The notes beneath the pieces were generated by a model, which saw only the letters and a program-made list of their open reading frames with translations, did no database searches and was not told the DNA's origin. From Lutispora thermophila DSM 19022 (GTDB taxonomy: Bacteria; Bacillota; Clostridia; Lutisporales; Lutisporaceae): a stretch of DNA of 64,000 bases. The stretch is taken from assembly GCF_900142105.1 (NCBI RefSeq), contig NZ_FQZS01000015.1:43325-107324 (forward strand), read 5' to 3'. The position numbers and the translations under genes were made by a program. Positions 36,355 to 47,504 of this stretch are shown here, piece by piece; the stretch's first letter is position 1; every line of letters starts with the position of its first letter.

Positions 36355-38163
36355 TTGAGAAAGTTTTTAAGAGGTATAAGCTTCTATGTGCTGATTTTTG
36401 TTATAATCATTTTCTTTGCCCAGATATTTAGCAATACTGGAGAAGGAAAGACTAAGCTGTCTTATACCCAATTTATATCAGAAATAGAGAATAAAAGAAT
36501 AAGAGAAGTGTATGTAACCGAAGCAGGCGGTTTATCCATAATTGATGGAAAGCTCAGCGATGGAAGAGGATTTGAGGTTACCGTTCCTACAGAGCAATTT
36601 AATGAATTGGCTCAGGATTATGCTGAAAGGGGTACCCTTAATATAGTATATGAGAAACCTCAACAAACTTCCGTGTGGCTTTCATTTTTACCTTCTGCTG
36701 CTTTGATTGTGTTGATAATTGTATTCTTCATCATATTTTCTCAGCAAGCCCAAGGTGGGGGAAGCAGGGTAATGTCCTTTGGAAAGAGCCGTGCAAGGCT
36801 TATGACAGATGATAAGAAAAGAGTTACCTTCGCTGATGTGGCTGGTGCGGAGGAAGAGAAGGAAGAGCTAGGTGAGATTGTAGACTTCTTGAAACAGCCA
36901 AGAAGATTTATAGAATTGGGAGCTAGAATCCCAAAAGGCGTTTTACTAGTTGGCCCTCCAGGTACAGGAAAGACTTATCTAGCAAAAGCCGTTGCAGGAG
37001 AAGCAGGAGTTCCTTTCTTCAGCATAAGCGGTTCTGATTTTGTAGAAATGTTTGTAGGCGTAGGTGCTTCAAGAGTTAGAGATTTGTTTGAGCAAGCCAA
37101 GAAGAATTCACCCTGCATTATATTCATTGATGAAATAGATGCTGTAGGAAGGCAGAGAGGAGCAGGTTTAGGCGGAGGTCATGACGAAAGAGAGCAAACA
37201 TTGAATCAGTTGCTGGTAGAGATGGACGGATTCAATGTAAATGAAGGAATAATAATCATTGCTGCTACAAATAGGCCGGATATACTTGATCCTGCACTGT
37301 TGAGGCCAGGAAGATTCGACAGGCAGATTACTGTAGGCATACCTGATGTAAAGGCAAGGGAAGAAATATTGAAGATTCATGCAAGAAACAAACCATTAGC
37401 TGAAGATATAAGCTTGAAGGATTTGGCTAAGGGTACACCTGGTTTTACACCTGCTGATTTGGAAAATCTGATGAATGAAGCGGCTCTTCTGACAGCCAGA
37501 AGAGGTAAAAGAAAAATAGAGATGAAGGAACTGGAAGAGGCTACGATAAGAGTAATAGCAGGCCCGGAGAAAAAGAGCAGAGTTGTAAGCGAGCAGGATA
37601 GAAGGTTGACTGCATATCATGAAGCAGGTCACGCTGTAGTGCAAAGACTGACACCAAACGCTGATCCGGTACATCAAGTATCCATAGTTCCAAGAGGGAG
37701 AGCTGGTGGCTATACAATTTCTCTACCTGAACAGGATAAGTATTATATGTCTAAGATAGAACTGGAAAATCAAATTGTTATGCTTCTAGGTGGAAGAGTA
37801 GCTGAAAAAGTGGTATTGGATGATATAAGCACCGGAGCAAAGAATGATCTTGAAAGAGCAACTACCATCGCAAGAAAGATGGTGACTGAATACGGCATGA
37901 GTGAGAAGTTAGGCCCAATGACTTTTGGTACAGATCATGATGAAGTGTTTATCGGAAGAGATTTGGCAAGAAGCAGAAATTACAGCGAGGAAATTGCCGC
38001 CAGCATCGATAAAGAGATAAGAGCAATTATTGAAAATGCTTATGCAAAAGCAGAAAAGCTGCTAAGGGACAATATAAACAAACTACATGGGGTTGCCAAT
38101 GCTCTTTTGGAAAAGGAAAAGCTTGATAAGGATGAATTTGAAGAAGTATTTGCAAATGCATAA
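36355..38163 (+). CDS. ftsH: ATP-dependent zinc metalloprotease FtsH
   Basis: A membrane-bound AAA+ protease that degrades damaged membrane and regulatory proteins. 602 residues from TTG 36355, supported by AAGGAGGG (36341-36348). Two membrane helices (about 5-25 and 103-125) flank the extracytoplasmic domain. Walker A is [13 protein letters not shown] (about 199), Walker [12 protein letters not shown], the second region of homology [19 protein letters not shown], and the zinc site HEAGH near 421. It closes the tilS-hpt-ftsH block. The stop codon is inside a hairpin. Confidence 0.97.
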   Translation: MRKFLRGISFYVLIFVIIIFFAQIFSNTGEGKTKLSYTQFISEIENKRIREVYVTEAGGLSIIDGKLSDGRGFEVTVPTEQFNELAQDYAERGTLNIVYEKPQQTSVWLSFLPSAALIVLIIVFFIIFSQQAQGGGSRVMSFGKSRARLMTDDKKRVTFADVAGAEEEKEELGEIVDFLKQPRRFIELGARIPKGVLLVGPPGTGKTYLAKAVAGEAGVPFFSISGSDFVEMFVGVGASRVRDLFEQAKKNSPCIIFIDEIDAVGRQRGAGLGGGHDEREQTLNQLLVEMDGFNVNEGIIIIAATNRPDILDPALLRPGRFDRQITVGIPDVKAREEILKIHARNKPLAEDISLKDLAKGTPGFTPADLENLMNEAALLTARRGKRKIEMKELEEATIRVIAGPEKKSRVVSEQDRRLTAYHEAGHAVVQRLTPNADPVHQVSIVPRGRAGGYTISLPEQDKYYMSKIELENQIVMLLGGRVAEKVVLDDISTGAKNDLERATTIARKMVTEYGMSEKLGPMTFGTDHDEVFIGRDLARSRNYSEEIAASIDKEIRAIIENAYAKAEKLLRDNINKLHGVANALLEKEKLDKDEFEEVFANA

Positions 38164-38185
38164 GGAATGGTTTTTACCATTCCTT
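38162..38185 (+). terminator. Hairpin overlapping the ftsH stop codon
   Basis: AAGGAATGGT (38162-38171) pairs perfectly with ACCATTCCTT (38176-38185) around four Ts. The tail is AATTAATAT, not a T-tract, so it is a weak terminator or a stabilising 3' hairpin. Confidence 0.5.
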
Positions 38186-38223
38186 AATTAATATAATTTA
38201 AAGAATGGAGGTACATACACGGT

Positions 38224-39891
38224 ATGAAAACAGACATTCAAATAGCTCAAGAAGCCAAGATGAAACCTATTATGGAAATAGCCAAAGATGTAGGTATTAA
38301 TGAAGATGAGGTGGAGTTATACGGCAAATACAAGGCGAAGATTGATCTAAGCATCTGGGATAGGCTTAAGGATAAAAAGGAAGGCAAATTGGTTTTGGTC
38401 ACAGCTATTAACCCAACCCCTGCAGGAGAAGGAAAATCTACAACAACAGTGGGACTAGGCCAGGCATTAGCGAGATTGGGCAAGAAATCAGCCATAGCTT
38501 TGAGAGAGCCTTCATTGGGGCCGGTATTCGGAGTAAAAGGAGGGGCTGCCGGTGGCGGATACGCTCAAGTAGTGCCTATGGAAGATATAAACCTGCATTT
38601 TACTGGAGATATGCATGCCATAACAGCTGCTAACAATTTACTGTCAGCGGCTATAGATAATCACATTACTCAAGGTAATTCTTTGGGTATAGATATGAGA
38701 CAAATAGTATGGAAAAGAGTTATGGATATGAATGACAGAGCTCTTAGAGAAGTTGTGGTAGGCTTGGGCGGAAAGGCTAACGGATTTGTCAGACAAGATG
38801 GATTTATGATAACGGTAGCATCTGAGATAATGGCAATACTATGTTTGGCAACTGACCTAAAGGATCTTAAAGAAAGACTTTCTAGGATAATAATAGGATA
38901 CAATTATGATGATAAACCAGTAACAGCAGGGGATTTAAAAGTTCATGGTGCCATGGCTCTCCTCTTGAAGGATGCCATAAAGCCTAATTTAGTACAGACT
39001 TTAGAGAACACACCTGCATTTATACATGGAGGTCCTTTTGCAAATATTGCCCATGGTTGCAATAGCATAATGGCTACAAAACTAGGCTTAAAGCTGGTGG
39101 ATTATCTTGTTACAGAAGCAGGTTTCGGAGCAGATTTAGGCGCAGAAAAGTTCATGGATATTAAATGCAGATATGCAGGTATTTCTCCTTCAGCAGTAGT
39201 TATAGTAGCGACTATAAGAGCTTTGAAGATGCATGGCGGAGTTAAGAAAACAGAATTAGCAACAGAGAATGTGCCAGCAATGGAGAAAGGTTTTGATAAT
39301 CTCAGGAAGCATATAGAGAATATAAAGAAATTCGGTGTACCTGCAATTGTTGCCATAAATAGGTTTGTTACTGATACAGATGCAGAAATAGCAAGGCTTT
39401 TAGAGTTATGCAGAATGGAAGGTGTAGAAGCTTCTCTCTGTGAAGTATGGGAAAAAGGCGGAGAAGGCGGAGAAGAATTAGCAGCTAAGGTTATAGAAGC
39501 TTGTGAAAAAGAAAGCAATTTCAAGTTCATGTATGATGTAAATGAAAGCATCAAAGAAAAAATAGGAAAAATTGCAAAAGAAATTTATGGTGCAAAAGGT
39601 GTAGTATATACAGCGAAAGCAGAGAAAGAAATCAAACGTCTTGAAGATTTGGGATTGGATAAGTATCCTATATGTATGGCTAAAACACAGTATTCCTTGT
39701 CAGATAATCCTGAACTTATTGGAAGACCTGAGGGCTTCGATATAACAGTTAAGGAAGTTCGCGTATCTGCAGGAGCTGGCTTTATAGTTGCATTAACAGG
39801 TGATATAATGGTTATGCCTGGATTGCCTAAAGTTCCCGCTGCAGAGAAAATCGATATTGATGAAAATGGTGTTATAACGGGACTTTTCTAA
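38224..39891 (+). CDS. fhs: Formate--tetrahydrofolate ligase
   Basis: Makes 10-formyl-THF from formate, THF and ATP; central to one-carbon metabolism and to the acetogenic and purine-fermenting pathways of anaerobes. 555 residues, typical. Seen: the ATP loop [18 protein letters not shown] (about 62-79), [20 protein letters not shown], and [14 protein letters not shown]. Start ATG 38224 follows TGGAGG (38206-38211). It is a single-gene unit between ftsH and the mutase operon, closed by a strong terminator. Confidence 0.97.
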   Translation: MKTDIQIAQEAKMKPIMEIAKDVGINEDEVELYGKYKAKIDLSIWDRLKDKKEGKLVLVTAINPTPAGEGKSTTTVGLGQALARLGKKSAIALREPSLGPVFGVKGGAAGGGYAQVVPMEDINLHFTGDMHAITAANNLLSAAIDNHITQGNSLGIDMRQIVWKRVMDMNDRALREVVVGLGGKANGFVRQDGFMITVASEIMAILCLATDLKDLKERLSRIIIGYNYDDKPVTAGDLKVHGAMALLLKDAIKPNLVQTLENTPAFIHGGPFANIAHGCNSIMATKLGLKLVDYLVTEAGFGADLGAEKFMDIKCRYAGISPSAVVIVATIRALKMHGGVKKTELATENVPAMEKGFDNLRKHIENIKKFGVPAIVAINRFVTDTDAEIARLLELCRMEGVEASLCEVWEKGGEGGEELAAKVIEACEKESNFKFMYDVNESIKEKIGKIAKEIYGAKGVVYTAKAEKEIKRLEDLGLDKYPICMAKTQYSLSDNPELIGRPEGFDITVKEVRVSAGAGFIVALTGDIMVMPGLPKVPAAEKIDIDENGVITGLF

Positions 39892-39901
39892 TTAAAGAAA
39901 T

Positions 39902-39937
39902 AAAAAGGTTTCTAATAGAAACCTTTTTATTTTTTTC
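39902..39937 (+). terminator. Terminator after fhs
   Basis: AAAAAGGTTTCT (39902-39913) pairs perfectly with 39917-39928 around a 3-base loop, and a run of seven Ts ends at 39937. Confidence 0.93.
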
Positions 39938-40134
39938 ATGATGCATAATATACACAATAAAATGAGAAAATGAGAAAAATTAAAAATACATGGGATATTG
40001 TTAAAAATTAAACAAATTTTATAGTACCCTTTGGTTGAGAAATATGATAATATATTTCAAGAAGGAAAACTTGCAAAAAATAAGCAAAAATGAAAGATAT
40101 CATTCAAATATTTCAATAAGGTTTATAAAATTTG

Positions 40135-40162
40135 TTGAAACCTCAAGAAATATTTGTATAAT
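40135..40162 (+). promoter_or_regulatory. Sigma-A promoter of the methylmalonyl-CoA operon
   Basis: TTGAAA (40135-40140), 16 bases, TATAAT (40157-40162). It is the best promoter in the 336-base gap between fhs and the mutase gene and would give a leader of about 58 bases. Confidence 0.65.
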
Positions 40163-40227
40163 ATTTACGAAGCTAATTTGTATTTATCTGTATTTAGTAA
40201 AAAATTTTTTATATAGGGAGGCAAAGC

Positions 40228-41907
40228 ATGTATAACAAAGAAAAGCTTGATGCTGTAAAAGCAGCAAGAGAGAATTGGGAAAACAATAAGATTGCTAAAA
40301 CTTTAGCAAAGGGACCTGAAAGAAAAGAAAAGTTTATGAGCACCTCAGGCTATGAAGTTAAGAGACTATATACTCCGGAGGATATAGCCGATTTGGATTA
40401 CAATGAAGATTTGTCCTATCCCGGAGAGTTTCCCTATACAAGAGGTGTACAGCCTACCATGTATAGAGGAAAGTTGTGGACCATGAGGCAGTATGCTGGA
40501 TTTGCAACTGCAGAAGAATCAAACAAAAGGTACAAATACTTGCTAGAGCAGGGACAAACCGGTTTGAGCGTTGCATTCGACCTTCCAACTCAGATTGGAT
40601 ATGATTCAGATCATCCATTGGCTGAAGGAGAAGTTGGCAAAGTTGGTGTTGCCATCGATTCATTAAAGGACATGGAAATACTGTTTGACGGAATACCTCT
40701 AGATAAGGTTAGTACTTCAATGACTATAAACGCACCTGCTGCAGTATTGTTGGCTATGTATATAGCTGTTGCAGAGAAACAAGGTGTAACACCTGATAAA
40801 CTTTCAGGAACGATCCAAAATGATATATTGAAGGAGTACATTGCAAGGGGTACATATATATTCCCTACAGAACCTTCAATGAGACTCATCACTAATATAT
40901 TTGAATACTGCGCAAAGAATGTTCCAAAATGGAATACCATATCAATCAGCGGCTATCACATCAGAGAAGCAGGTTCAACAGCAGTTCAGGAAGTTGCATT
41001 CACTTTGGCAGACGGTATAGCTTATGTTGAGGCTGCTATAAAAGCAGGTCTTGATGTAGATCAGTTCGCTCCTAGATTATCTTTCTTCTTTAACGCACAT
41101 AATGATTTGTTGGAGGAAGTTGCTAAGTTCAGAGCAGCAAGAAGATTATGGGCGAAGATTATGAAAGAAAGATTCCATGCAAAAGATCCTAAATCAATGA
41201 TGTTGAGATTCCATACTCAGACAGGCGGTTCGACTCTCACAGCACAACAGCCTGACAACAACATAGTGAGAGTTGCAATCCAAACCCTTGCAGCAGTATT
41301 AGGCGGAACTCAATCATTGCATACAAACTCCAGAGATGAAGCTTTGGCACTTCCGACAGAAGATTCAGTAAGAATCGCTTTGAGAACACAGCAGATTGTG
41401 GCTTATGAAAGCGGTGTAGCTGATACAATAGATCCATTGGCTGGTTCATACTATGTTGAAAGCATGACCAATGAAATAGAAAAGAGAGCTGCTGAGTACA
41501 TTGCTAAGATAGATGAACTTGGAGGAGCTGCAAAAGCTATAGAAAAGGGATTCATCCAACAGGAGATTCAGGATAGTGCATATAGATATCAGAAAGAAGT
41601 TGAAAGTGGAGAAAGAATAGTAGTTGGAATGAACAAATTCCAAATCCAAGAATCTGCTCCAAAGGGATTATTGAGAGTTGATCCTGCGGTAGGAGAGATG
41701 CAGAAGGAAAAATTAAAAGCTCTAAGAGATGAAAGAGATAATGCAAAGGTAGAAGAAAGTCTGGCAGAACTCAAGAGAGCTGCAGGAACCGATGAAAACC
41801 TTATGCCATATATATTAACAGCTGTTAAACAATATGCAACATTAGGCGAGATATGCGGTGTTTTAAGAGAAGTGTTCGGCGAATACCAGCAATCTGTTAT
41901 TCTGTAA
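40228..41907 (+). CDS. Methylmalonyl-CoA mutase, large (catalytic) subunit
   Basis: Interconverts succinyl-CoA and (R)-methylmalonyl-CoA with adenosylcobalamin. 559 residues form the TIM-barrel half only; the B12-binding half is a separate gene just downstream. Seen: [15 protein letters not shown], where tyrosine fits the methylmalonyl enzyme (isobutyryl-CoA mutases usually have phenylalanine); [34 protein letters not shown], keeping the arginine expected to bind the substrate carboxylate; and [21 protein letters not shown] 40228 follows GGGAGG (40216-40221). First gene of an eight-gene operon ending at 47277. Confidence 0.93.
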   Translation: MYNKEKLDAVKAARENWENNKIAKTLAKGPERKEKFMSTSGYEVKRLYTPEDIADLDYNEDLSYPGEFPYTRGVQPTMYRGKLWTMRQYAGFATAEESNKRYKYLLEQGQTGLSVAFDLPTQIGYDSDHPLAEGEVGKVGVAIDSLKDMEILFDGIPLDKVSTSMTINAPAAVLLAMYIAVAEKQGVTPDKLSGTIQNDILKEYIARGTYIFPTEPSMRLITNIFEYCAKNVPKWNTISISGYHIREAGSTAVQEVAFTLADGIAYVEAAIKAGLDVDQFAPRLSFFFNAHNDLLEEVAKFRAARRLWAKIMKERFHAKDPKSMMLRFHTQTGGSTLTAQQPDNNIVRVAIQTLAAVLGGTQSLHTNSRDEALALPTEDSVRIALRTQQIVAYESGVADTIDPLAGSYYVESMTNEIEKRAAEYIAKIDELGGAAKAIEKGFIQQEIQDSAYRYQKEVESGERIVVGMNKFQIQESAPKGLLRVDPAVGEMQKEKLKALRDERDNAKVEESLAELKRAAGTDENLMPYILTAVKQYATLGEICGVLREVFGEYQQSVIL

Positions 41908-41920
41908 GGAGGTAAATGAG

Positions 41921-42319
41921 ATGAATAGACCAATTAGAGTCTTAGTTGCAAAACCCGGCCTTGACGGTCATGATAGAGGAGCAAAGGTTGTGGCCAGAGC
42001 CATGAGAGATGCAGGTATGGAGGTTATATATACCGGTCTTAGACAGACTCCTGAGCAGATAGCAGAAGCTGCAATACAGGAGGATGTAGATTGTGTAGCA
42101 ATGAGCATATTGTCAGGAGCACACAATCATCTTTTCCCCAAGGTTGTTAAGCTTGTAAGGGAAAAAGGTGGAGAAGATATATTGATTATAGGCGGAGGAG
42201 TAATACCTGAAGAAGATATACCCGGTCTTAAAGAGGCAGGAATAGCAGAGATATTTACTCCAGGAACTCCAACAAGCGTTACTATAGATTTCATTAGAAA
42301 CAACATAAAGAGAGATTAA
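41921..42319 (+). CDS. Methylmalonyl-CoA mutase, small B12-binding subunit
   Basis: A 132-residue Rossmann-like cobalamin-binding domain. The lower-ligand motif DxHxxG is seen as DGHDRG (about 16-21), followed by SILSGAHNH and a GGGVIPEED loop, as in the C-terminal part of one-chain mutases. It pairs with the 559-residue subunit to form the active enzyme. ATG 41921 follows AAGGAGG (41907-41913). The 13-base gap to the large subunit suggests matched translation. Confidence 0.94.
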   Translation: MNRPIRVLVAKPGLDGHDRGAKVVARAMRDAGMEVIYTGLRQTPEQIAEAAIQEDVDCVAMSILSGAHNHLFPKVVKLVREKGGEDILIIGGGVIPEEDIPGLKEAGIAEIFTPGTPTSVTIDFIRNNIKRD

Positions 42320-42330
42320 GGGTGATTCAA

Positions 42331-43278
42331 ATGGATATTAGGGCAGGCTTATTAAGTGGCAGCAAAAGAGCTGCCGCCCGCCTGATCACCATGATAGAAA
42401 ACGGAGATCCGGAAGCCATAGAAATAATCAAGGAGAACTATCATAAGACAGGCAAAGCCAGAATAATAGGAGTTACAGGCCCTCCAGGTGCAGGCAAAAG
42501 CACTGTTACGGATAAGCTTGCAAAACTGGTAAGAAAACAAGGCAAAAGAGTTGCCATAATCGCTGTTGATCCTACAAGTCCTTTCAGCGGTGGAGCTATT
42601 CTGGGCGATAGGATCAGAATGTCAGATCTGAATACAGACGAGGGAGTCTTCATTAGGAGCATGGGAACGAGAGGAGCCTTAGGAGGGCTCTCAAAGTCTG
42701 TACATGGGGCAATAAAGGTCATGGACATTTTTGGATGTGACTATATCTTTGTAGAAACAGTTGGAGTTGGACAATCGGAGATAGATATAGTCAAAGTGGC
42801 AGATACAGTATTAATGGTGATGGTTCCAGGACTTGGAGATGATATTCAGGCCATTAAGGCGGGAATAATGGAGATAGGGGATGTGTTCGCAATTAATAAA
42901 TCCGATAGAGAAGGAGCAGAGAAAACCGCAACGGAAATAGAGCTCATGCTTGATCTCAACGGTATGACAGAATACAGACCTCCAGTGAAAAATATAATAG
43001 CTAAGGATAACAAAGGAATCGATGAGCTTTGGGAAGCCCTTGAGAGCCATTATAAATATATGGTATCATCGGGCAATTTTGACAAAAGAAGAGAAAAGGC
43101 TATTGAAACCGAAATTTTGGAAATATTCAAGCAAAATTTACTAGACAGAGTGATGAGGCTTCAAAAGAATACTGAGTATTTGTCTGAACTCATATCAAAG
43201 GTATTTAACAAGCAGTTAGATCCGTTTAACGCTGCTGTAGAATTAGCAAATGTATTAAATAAAGAGGAGGGAAAATAA
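42331..43278 (+). CDS. meaB: MeaB/ArgK-type GTPase, mutase chaperone
   Basis: A G3E-family P-loop GTPase that guards and loads adenosylcobalamin into methylmalonyl-CoA mutase. ATG 42331 is chosen (AAGGGTG just upstream), giving 315 residues; a GTG at 42322 lies in the ribosome site. Seen: Walker A GPPGAGKSTVTDKL (about 51-64), VDPTSPFSGGAILGDRIRM (switch region of MeaB), the ETVGVGQSE motif and NKSD for guanine. Its place right after the mutase subunits agrees with the role, not with arginine transport as the old name ArgK implied. Confidence 0.94.
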   Translation: MDIRAGLLSGSKRAAARLITMIENGDPEAIEIIKENYHKTGKARIIGVTGPPGAGKSTVTDKLAKLVRKQGKRVAIIAVDPTSPFSGGAILGDRIRMSDLNTDEGVFIRSMGTRGALGGLSKSVHGAIKVMDIFGCDYIFVETVGVGQSEIDIVKVADTVLMVMVPGLGDDIQAIKAGIMEIGDVFAINKSDREGAEKTATEIELMLDLNGMTEYRPPVKNIIAKDNKGIDELWEALESHYKYMVSSGNFDKRREKAIETEILEIFKQNLLDRVMRLQKNTEYLSELISKVFNKQLDPFNAAVELANVLNKEEGK

Positions 43279-43683
43279 ATGGTAACAAAAGTAGATCATA
43301 TAGGTGTTGCTGTAAATAACTTGGAAGAATCAGTAAAGTTTTATGAGGAAATATTGGGACTAAAGCTTCATGGTATAGAAACCGTTGAAGAGCAAAAAGT
43401 AAAAGTTGCATTTTTGCCCATTGGGGATACAGAAATAGAATTATTAGAAGCTACTACACCTGATAGCCCTATAGCTAAGTTTATAGAAAAGAAAGGTCAG
43501 GGTGTACAGCACGTAGCTTTTAGAGTTGAAAACATAGAAGAAGCTCTGGAAGAAATGAGAAGACTAGGCATACAACTCATTGACGAAAAGCCAAGATATG
43601 GGGCTGGTGGTGCAAGGATTGCCTTCTTACATCCAAAGAGCACTAATGGACTATTGGTGGAGTTATGTGAGAGAAAAGGATAG
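43279..43683 (+). CDS. mce: Methylmalonyl-CoA epimerase
   Basis: Converts (R)- to (S)-methylmalonyl-CoA, linking the mutase to the decarboxylase. A 134-residue vicinal-oxygen-chelate (glyoxalase-like) protein with the metal ligands in [31 protein letters not shown] and the C-terminal GLLVELCE. It begins right at the meaB stop with GAGGAGGG (43264-43271) as its ribosome site. The presence of the epimerase means the pathway can run through both stereoisomers. Confidence 0.94.
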   Translation: MVTKVDHIGVAVNNLEESVKFYEEILGLKLHGIETVEEQKVKVAFLPIGDTEIELLEATTPDSPIAKFIEKKGQGVQHVAFRVENIEEALEEMRRLGIQLIDEKPRYGAGGARIAFLHPKSTNGLLVELCERKG

Positions 43684-43694
43684 GGAGTGGTAAA

Positions 43695-45242
43695 ATGTCA
43701 ATGGACAGGATTCAGGAACTTAATAAAAAAAGAGAAGCCATAATGCAAGGCGGTGGAGAAAAGAGAATACAGAAGCAGCATGAGTCAGGAAAGTTAACCG
43801 CCAGAGAAAGATTAAACCTATTATTTGACGAGGGAAGCTTTGTTGAAATTGACGCTTTCGTAAAGCATCGCTGCACAGAATTTGGCATGCAGGATGTAGA
43901 TGCTCCGGGAGAAGGAGTTGTGACAGGTTATGGTACAGTTGACGGAAGACTGGTTTATGCATTCGCTCAAGACTTTACAGTTGTTGGCGGTTCTTTAGGA
44001 GAAATGCACGCTAAGAAGATATGCAAGGTTATGGATATGGCACTAAAAATAGGAGCTCCCTTAGTAGGAATGAACGATTCCGGCGGAGCAAGAATCCAGG
44101 AAGGCGTAGATGCATTGTCCGGTTATGGCAGCATATTCTACAGAAATACAATAGCTTCAGGTGTTATACCACAGATATCAGTAATAATGGGACCTTGTGC
44201 CGGTGGAGCAGTTTATTCTCCAGCTCTTACAGACTTCATATTCATGGTTGATAAGACCAGCCAGATGTTTATAACCGGACCACAGGTTATAAAGGCTGTT
44301 ACAGGAGAAGAAGTTACTGCAGAAGACCTAGGTGGAGCAATGACTCATAATAAAGTGAGCGGTGTTGCTCATTTTATAAGTCCCGATGAAAAGCAATGCA
44401 TAGAAGAGATAAAGAGACTTCTTAGCTTCTTGCCATCAAACAACATGGAAAGCGCACCTGTGTTTGAATGCGAAGACGATCTGAACAGAATAGAAGATAA
44501 GTTAAATGAAATAGTTCCGGATAATTCTAACAAAGCTTATGATATGAAAGAAATAATAACTACAATAGTTGATAACGGAGACTTCATGGAAGTTCAGCCT
44601 TACTATGCAATGAACATAATAACAGGGTTTGCAAGACTTAACGGTAAGTCTGTGGGTATCATAGCAAATCAGCCTAAGGTTTTAGCAGGATGTCTTGATA
44701 TAAATGCATCTGATAAGGCTGGAAGATTTATAAGAACATGTGATGCTTTCAATATACCAATATTGAACTTAGTTGATGTACCAGGATTCTTGCCAGGTAC
44801 CACTCAGGAATATGGCGGAATTATAAGACACGGAGCAAAGATGCTCTATGCATATAGTGAAGCCACAGTGCCAAAAGTTACTTTAATCGTAAGAAAGGCT
44901 TATGGTGGAGCATATCTTGCAATGTGCAGCAAAGATTTAGGTGCAGATCAGGTTTTTGCATGGCCTTCCGCAGAAATCGCCGTAATGGGTCCAGACGGTG
45001 CTGCAAACATTATATTCAAGAAAGATATTGAAGCAGCTGATAATCCAGCAGCAGCAAGACAAGAGAAAATTCAAGAATATAGAGATAAATTTGCAAATCC
45101 ATATATTGCAGCCAGCAGAGGATATGTGGATGATGTAATAGAACCTGCTACTACAAGACAGAGACTGATTTCCGCCTTTGAAATGTTAGAGAGCAAGAGG
45201 GAAACAAGACCTGCGAAAAAACATGGCAATTTGCCTGTATAG
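43695..45242 (+). CDS. mmdA: Methylmalonyl-CoA decarboxylase alpha subunit (carboxyltransferase)
   Basis: Moves the carboxyl group from (S)-methylmalonyl-CoA to biotin, releasing propionyl-CoA. 515 residues with two crotonase-fold halves. Seen: [55 protein letters not shown], the oxyanion region [16 protein letters not shown], and [17 protein letters not shown]. The same family serves propionyl-CoA carboxylase. Here the gamma, biotin-carrier and beta subunits are next to it and there is no biotin carboxylase gene, which indicates the decarboxylase pump. Confidence 0.93.
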   Translation: MSMDRIQELNKKREAIMQGGGEKRIQKQHESGKLTARERLNLLFDEGSFVEIDAFVKHRCTEFGMQDVDAPGEGVVTGYGTVDGRLVYAFAQDFTVVGGSLGEMHAKKICKVMDMALKIGAPLVGMNDSGGARIQEGVDALSGYGSIFYRNTIASGVIPQISVIMGPCAGGAVYSPALTDFIFMVDKTSQMFITGPQVIKAVTGEEVTAEDLGGAMTHNKVSGVAHFISPDEKQCIEEIKRLLSFLPSNNMESAPVFECEDDLNRIEDKLNEIVPDNSNKAYDMKEIITTIVDNGDFMEVQPYYAMNIITGFARLNGKSVGIIANQPKVLAGCLDINASDKAGRFIRTCDAFNIPILNLVDVPGFLPGTTQEYGGIIRHGAKMLYAYSEATVPKVTLIVRKAYGGAYLAMCSKDLGADQVFAWPSAEIAVMGPDGAANIIFKKDIEAADNPAAARQEKIQEYRDKFANPYIAASRGYVDDVIEPATTRQRLISAFEMLESKRETRPAKKHGNLPV

Positions 45243-45257
45243 AAGAGGGGGAAAACA

Positions 45258-45617
45258 ATGAGCGAGGTACAGCAACTTACTTATGGACTCATAGTTACCC
45301 TGGTAGGTATGGGTATAGTATTCCTTGTATTGATCGGCTTGTCATTTATGCTTGATGCATTAAAGTTGTTATCAAATAAGGGTAAGGGCGAGAAAAAAGC
45401 TGAGGTTGTTAAGATAGAAAAGTCTGAAGAACCTGTAGAAGTAGTCAATGTCCCTGAAGAAGATGCTGGGGAGTTGATTGCAGTAATAAGTGCAGCTTTG
45501 GCTGCTTGTATGGGAAGCAGCAGTAATCTGGTAATAAAAACTATCAATAGAGTAGAAGGAAATACTCCAGTATGGGCTAAAGCTGGAAGACAAGAACAAA
45601 TGTATAACAGATTATAG
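45258..45617 (+). CDS. OadG-like small membrane subunit of the sodium-pump decarboxylase
   Basis: A 119-residue protein with one N-terminal membrane helix (about 7-33, YGLIVTLVGMGIVFLVLIGL), as in OadG/MmdD subunits that hold the complex together. A Lys/Glu/Val-rich linker follows and then a C-terminal segment ending near the RVEGNTPVWAKAGRQEQMYN motif found in clostridial OadG proteins. GAGGGGG (45244-45250) precedes ATG 45258. It sits between mmdA and the biotin carrier gene. Confidence 0.88.
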   Translation: MSEVQQLTYGLIVTLVGMGIVFLVLIGLSFMLDALKLLSNKGKGEKKAEVVKIEKSEEPVEVVNVPEEDAGELIAVISAALAACMGSSSNLVIKTINRVEGNTPVWAKAGRQEQMYNRL

Positions 45618-45630
45618 GGAGGAATAATAA

Positions 45631-46032
45631 ATGAGAAAGTTTTTAATAAATGTTAATGGAAACAGCTACGAAGTTGAAGTAGAAGAAATAAGAGACGGAG
45701 TTGCTGCAACACCAGTAGCAGCCCCCGCACCAAAAGCAGCTCCAGCTCCAAAGGCAGCACCTGCGGCAGCACCAAAGGCAGCTTCAAAAGCAGCAGCACC
45801 TGCTTTAGTACCTGCAGGAGCAAATACAATTACAGCACCAATGCCTGGAACAATTCTTTCTGTTAATGTTAAAGTTGGTGATACAGTTAAAAAGGGACAG
45901 GTATTGTGCATACTTGAAGCAATGAAGATGGAAAATGAAATTATGGCAAGCGGAGATGGAAAAGTAGCTTCCATAGCAGTAAATGCAGGAGATTCTGTAA
46001 ATACAGGACAGGTTCTGATTGTGCTTGAATAG
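45631..46032 (+). CDS. mmdC: Biotin carboxyl carrier subunit of the decarboxylase
   Basis: A 133-residue carrier. A short N-terminal part (residues 1-28) leads into a flexible Ala/Pro/Lys linker (about 29-62) and then a biotinyl domain with the attachment site EAMKMENEI, the lysine being biotinylated. The swinging arm carries CO2 from the alpha subunit to the membrane beta subunit. The linker is encoded by repeated GCA/CCA/AAA codons. BirA, which attaches the biotin, is encoded 1.5 kb downstream. Confidence 0.95.
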   Translation: MRKFLINVNGNSYEVEVEEIRDGVAATPVAAPAPKAAPAPKAAPAAAPKAASKAAAPALVPAGANTITAPMPGTILSVNVKVGDTVKKGQVLCILEAMKMENEIMASGDGKVASIAVNAGDSVNTGQVLIVLE

Positions 46033-46062
46033 GCATATGGAACTTCGAATGGGGGAATTTAA

Positions 46063-47277
46063 ATGTCTTTGACTCAATCTTTAATTGATTTTTGCGGGAC
46101 CATGGGCTTTACTTCTATGACATGGCAAGAAGGAGTAATGATATGTATATCCTTTGTTCTCATATATCTTGCCGTGAAGAAAGGTTTTGAGCCTTTGTTG
46201 CTATTGCCCATAGCCTTTGGTATGCTTTTAGCAAACTTGCCTATGGCTGGATTGAATGCAGAACCTGTATATGAGATAGTAGTAGATCCAGTAACTGGGC
46301 AACATGTACACCAATTGGTAGATGCAGGCGGACTGTTGTACTGGCTATACAGAGGAGTTAAGCTAGGTATATATCCTCCACTTATATTCTTAGGTGTAGG
46401 TGCCATGACAGACTTCGGTCCTCTTATTGCGAATCCCAGGAGTATATTACTCGGAGCAGCAGCTCAGTTAGGAATATTTACAACTTTTATAGGAGCATTA
46501 TTGCTTAACTTTATACCTGGTATAACATTTACTATTCCTGAAGCAGCATCTATCGGTATAATAGGTGGAGCAGATGGACCTACTGCAATATATCTTACTG
46601 CCAAACTTGCACCCCATCTATTGGGACCCATTGCAGTAGCAGCTTATTCATATATGGCTTTGGTACCTTTGATTCAACCTCCGATAATGAGGGCTTTGAC
46701 TACAAAGGAAGAAAGAGAAATAGTCATGGAGCAGTTAAGACCTGTATCCAAGCTAGAAAGAATAGTTTTCCCAATAATGGTTACCACAGTAGTATCATTG
46801 GTTCTTCCTTCAGCAGCATCTCTTGTGGGTATGCTTATGCTAGGTAATTTGTTGAGAGAAGCAGCTACAATCCAGAGTGGGCTCAATAGGTTGATGAAAA
46901 CTGCTTCAGGAGAACTGATGAACATAATTGTTATCTTCTTGGGTACTACAGTAGGAGCAACTGCCAAAGGTGAGGTATTCTTATCACCTAAGACATTGGC
47001 TATAATTGCTCTTGGTCTTGCAGCTTTCTCAATGGGTACAGCAGGAGGAGTTCTATTTGGAAAGATAATGTGCAAAATGACTGGCGGAAAGGTAAATCCG
47101 CTTATAGGTTCAGCAGGTGTTTCTGCAGTTCCTATGGCAGCCAGAGTATCTCAGAAGGTTGGTCAGGAAGCAAATCCTTCAAACTTCCTTTTGATGCATG
47201 CTATGGGACCTAATGTTGCAGGAGTTATCGGATCTGCTGTTGCAGCAGGTGTTCTTCTCTCAATGTGCAATTTCTAA
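46063..47277 (+). CDS. mmdB: Sodium-translocating decarboxylase beta subunit
   Basis: The membrane part that decarboxylates carboxybiotin and exports Na+. 404 residues with roughly ten hydrophobic helices. The motif GIIGGADGPTAIYLTAKLAP contains the aspartate that binds sodium in the OadB/GcdB/MmdB family. A second conserved stretch is GSAGVSAVPMAARVSQK, then NFLLMHAMGPNVAGVIGSA. ATG 46063 follows GGGGG (46050-46054). Last gene of the operon, closed by a strong terminator. It couples propionate formation to a sodium gradient. Confidence 0.94.
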   Translation: MSLTQSLIDFCGTMGFTSMTWQEGVMICISFVLIYLAVKKGFEPLLLLPIAFGMLLANLPMAGLNAEPVYEIVVDPVTGQHVHQLVDAGGLLYWLYRGVKLGIYPPLIFLGVGAMTDFGPLIANPRSILLGAAAQLGIFTTFIGALLLNFIPGITFTIPEAASIGIIGGADGPTAIYLTAKLAPHLLGPIAVAAYSYMALVPLIQPPIMRALTTKEEREIVMEQLRPVSKLERIVFPIMVTTVVSLVLPSAASLVGMLMLGNLLREAATIQSGLNRLMKTASGELMNIIVIFLGTTVGATAKGEVFLSPKTLAIIALGLAAFSMGTAGGVLFGKIMCKMTGGKVNPLIGSAGVSAVPMAARVSQKVGQEANPSNFLLMHAMGPNVAGVIGSAVAAGVLLSMCNF

Positions 47278-47290
47278 AATCAATATAGAG

Positions 47291-47324
47291 CAAAATACAG
47301 GCAGGGATGCCTGTATTTTGTTTT
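47291..47324 (+). terminator. Terminator of the methylmalonyl-CoA operon
   Basis: CAAAATACAGGCA (47291-47303) pairs perfectly over 13 bp with 47308-47320 around a 4-base loop, followed by TTTT. Confidence 0.92.
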
Positions 47325-47504
47325 CTCTAACTGAATTATTAAAAATTCTCTAGTTGCTGCGAATGTTTATAAAGCAAGAATTTTTGCGTGTGTATTAGAT
47401 GCGAAATATATAAGGACACAATTTCTTGAATGGATTGCAAGAAAAACCTGGTTATTTTAAAATATAACAATATAGGCATATTTTATAATAATGATGCTAA
47501 AAAT

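Noticed and set aside
40035..40235. 66-residue open frame before the mutase gene
   Set aside because: It overlaps the likely sigma-A promoter and the mutase start, has no ribosome site, and is made of AT-rich codons without any family pattern.
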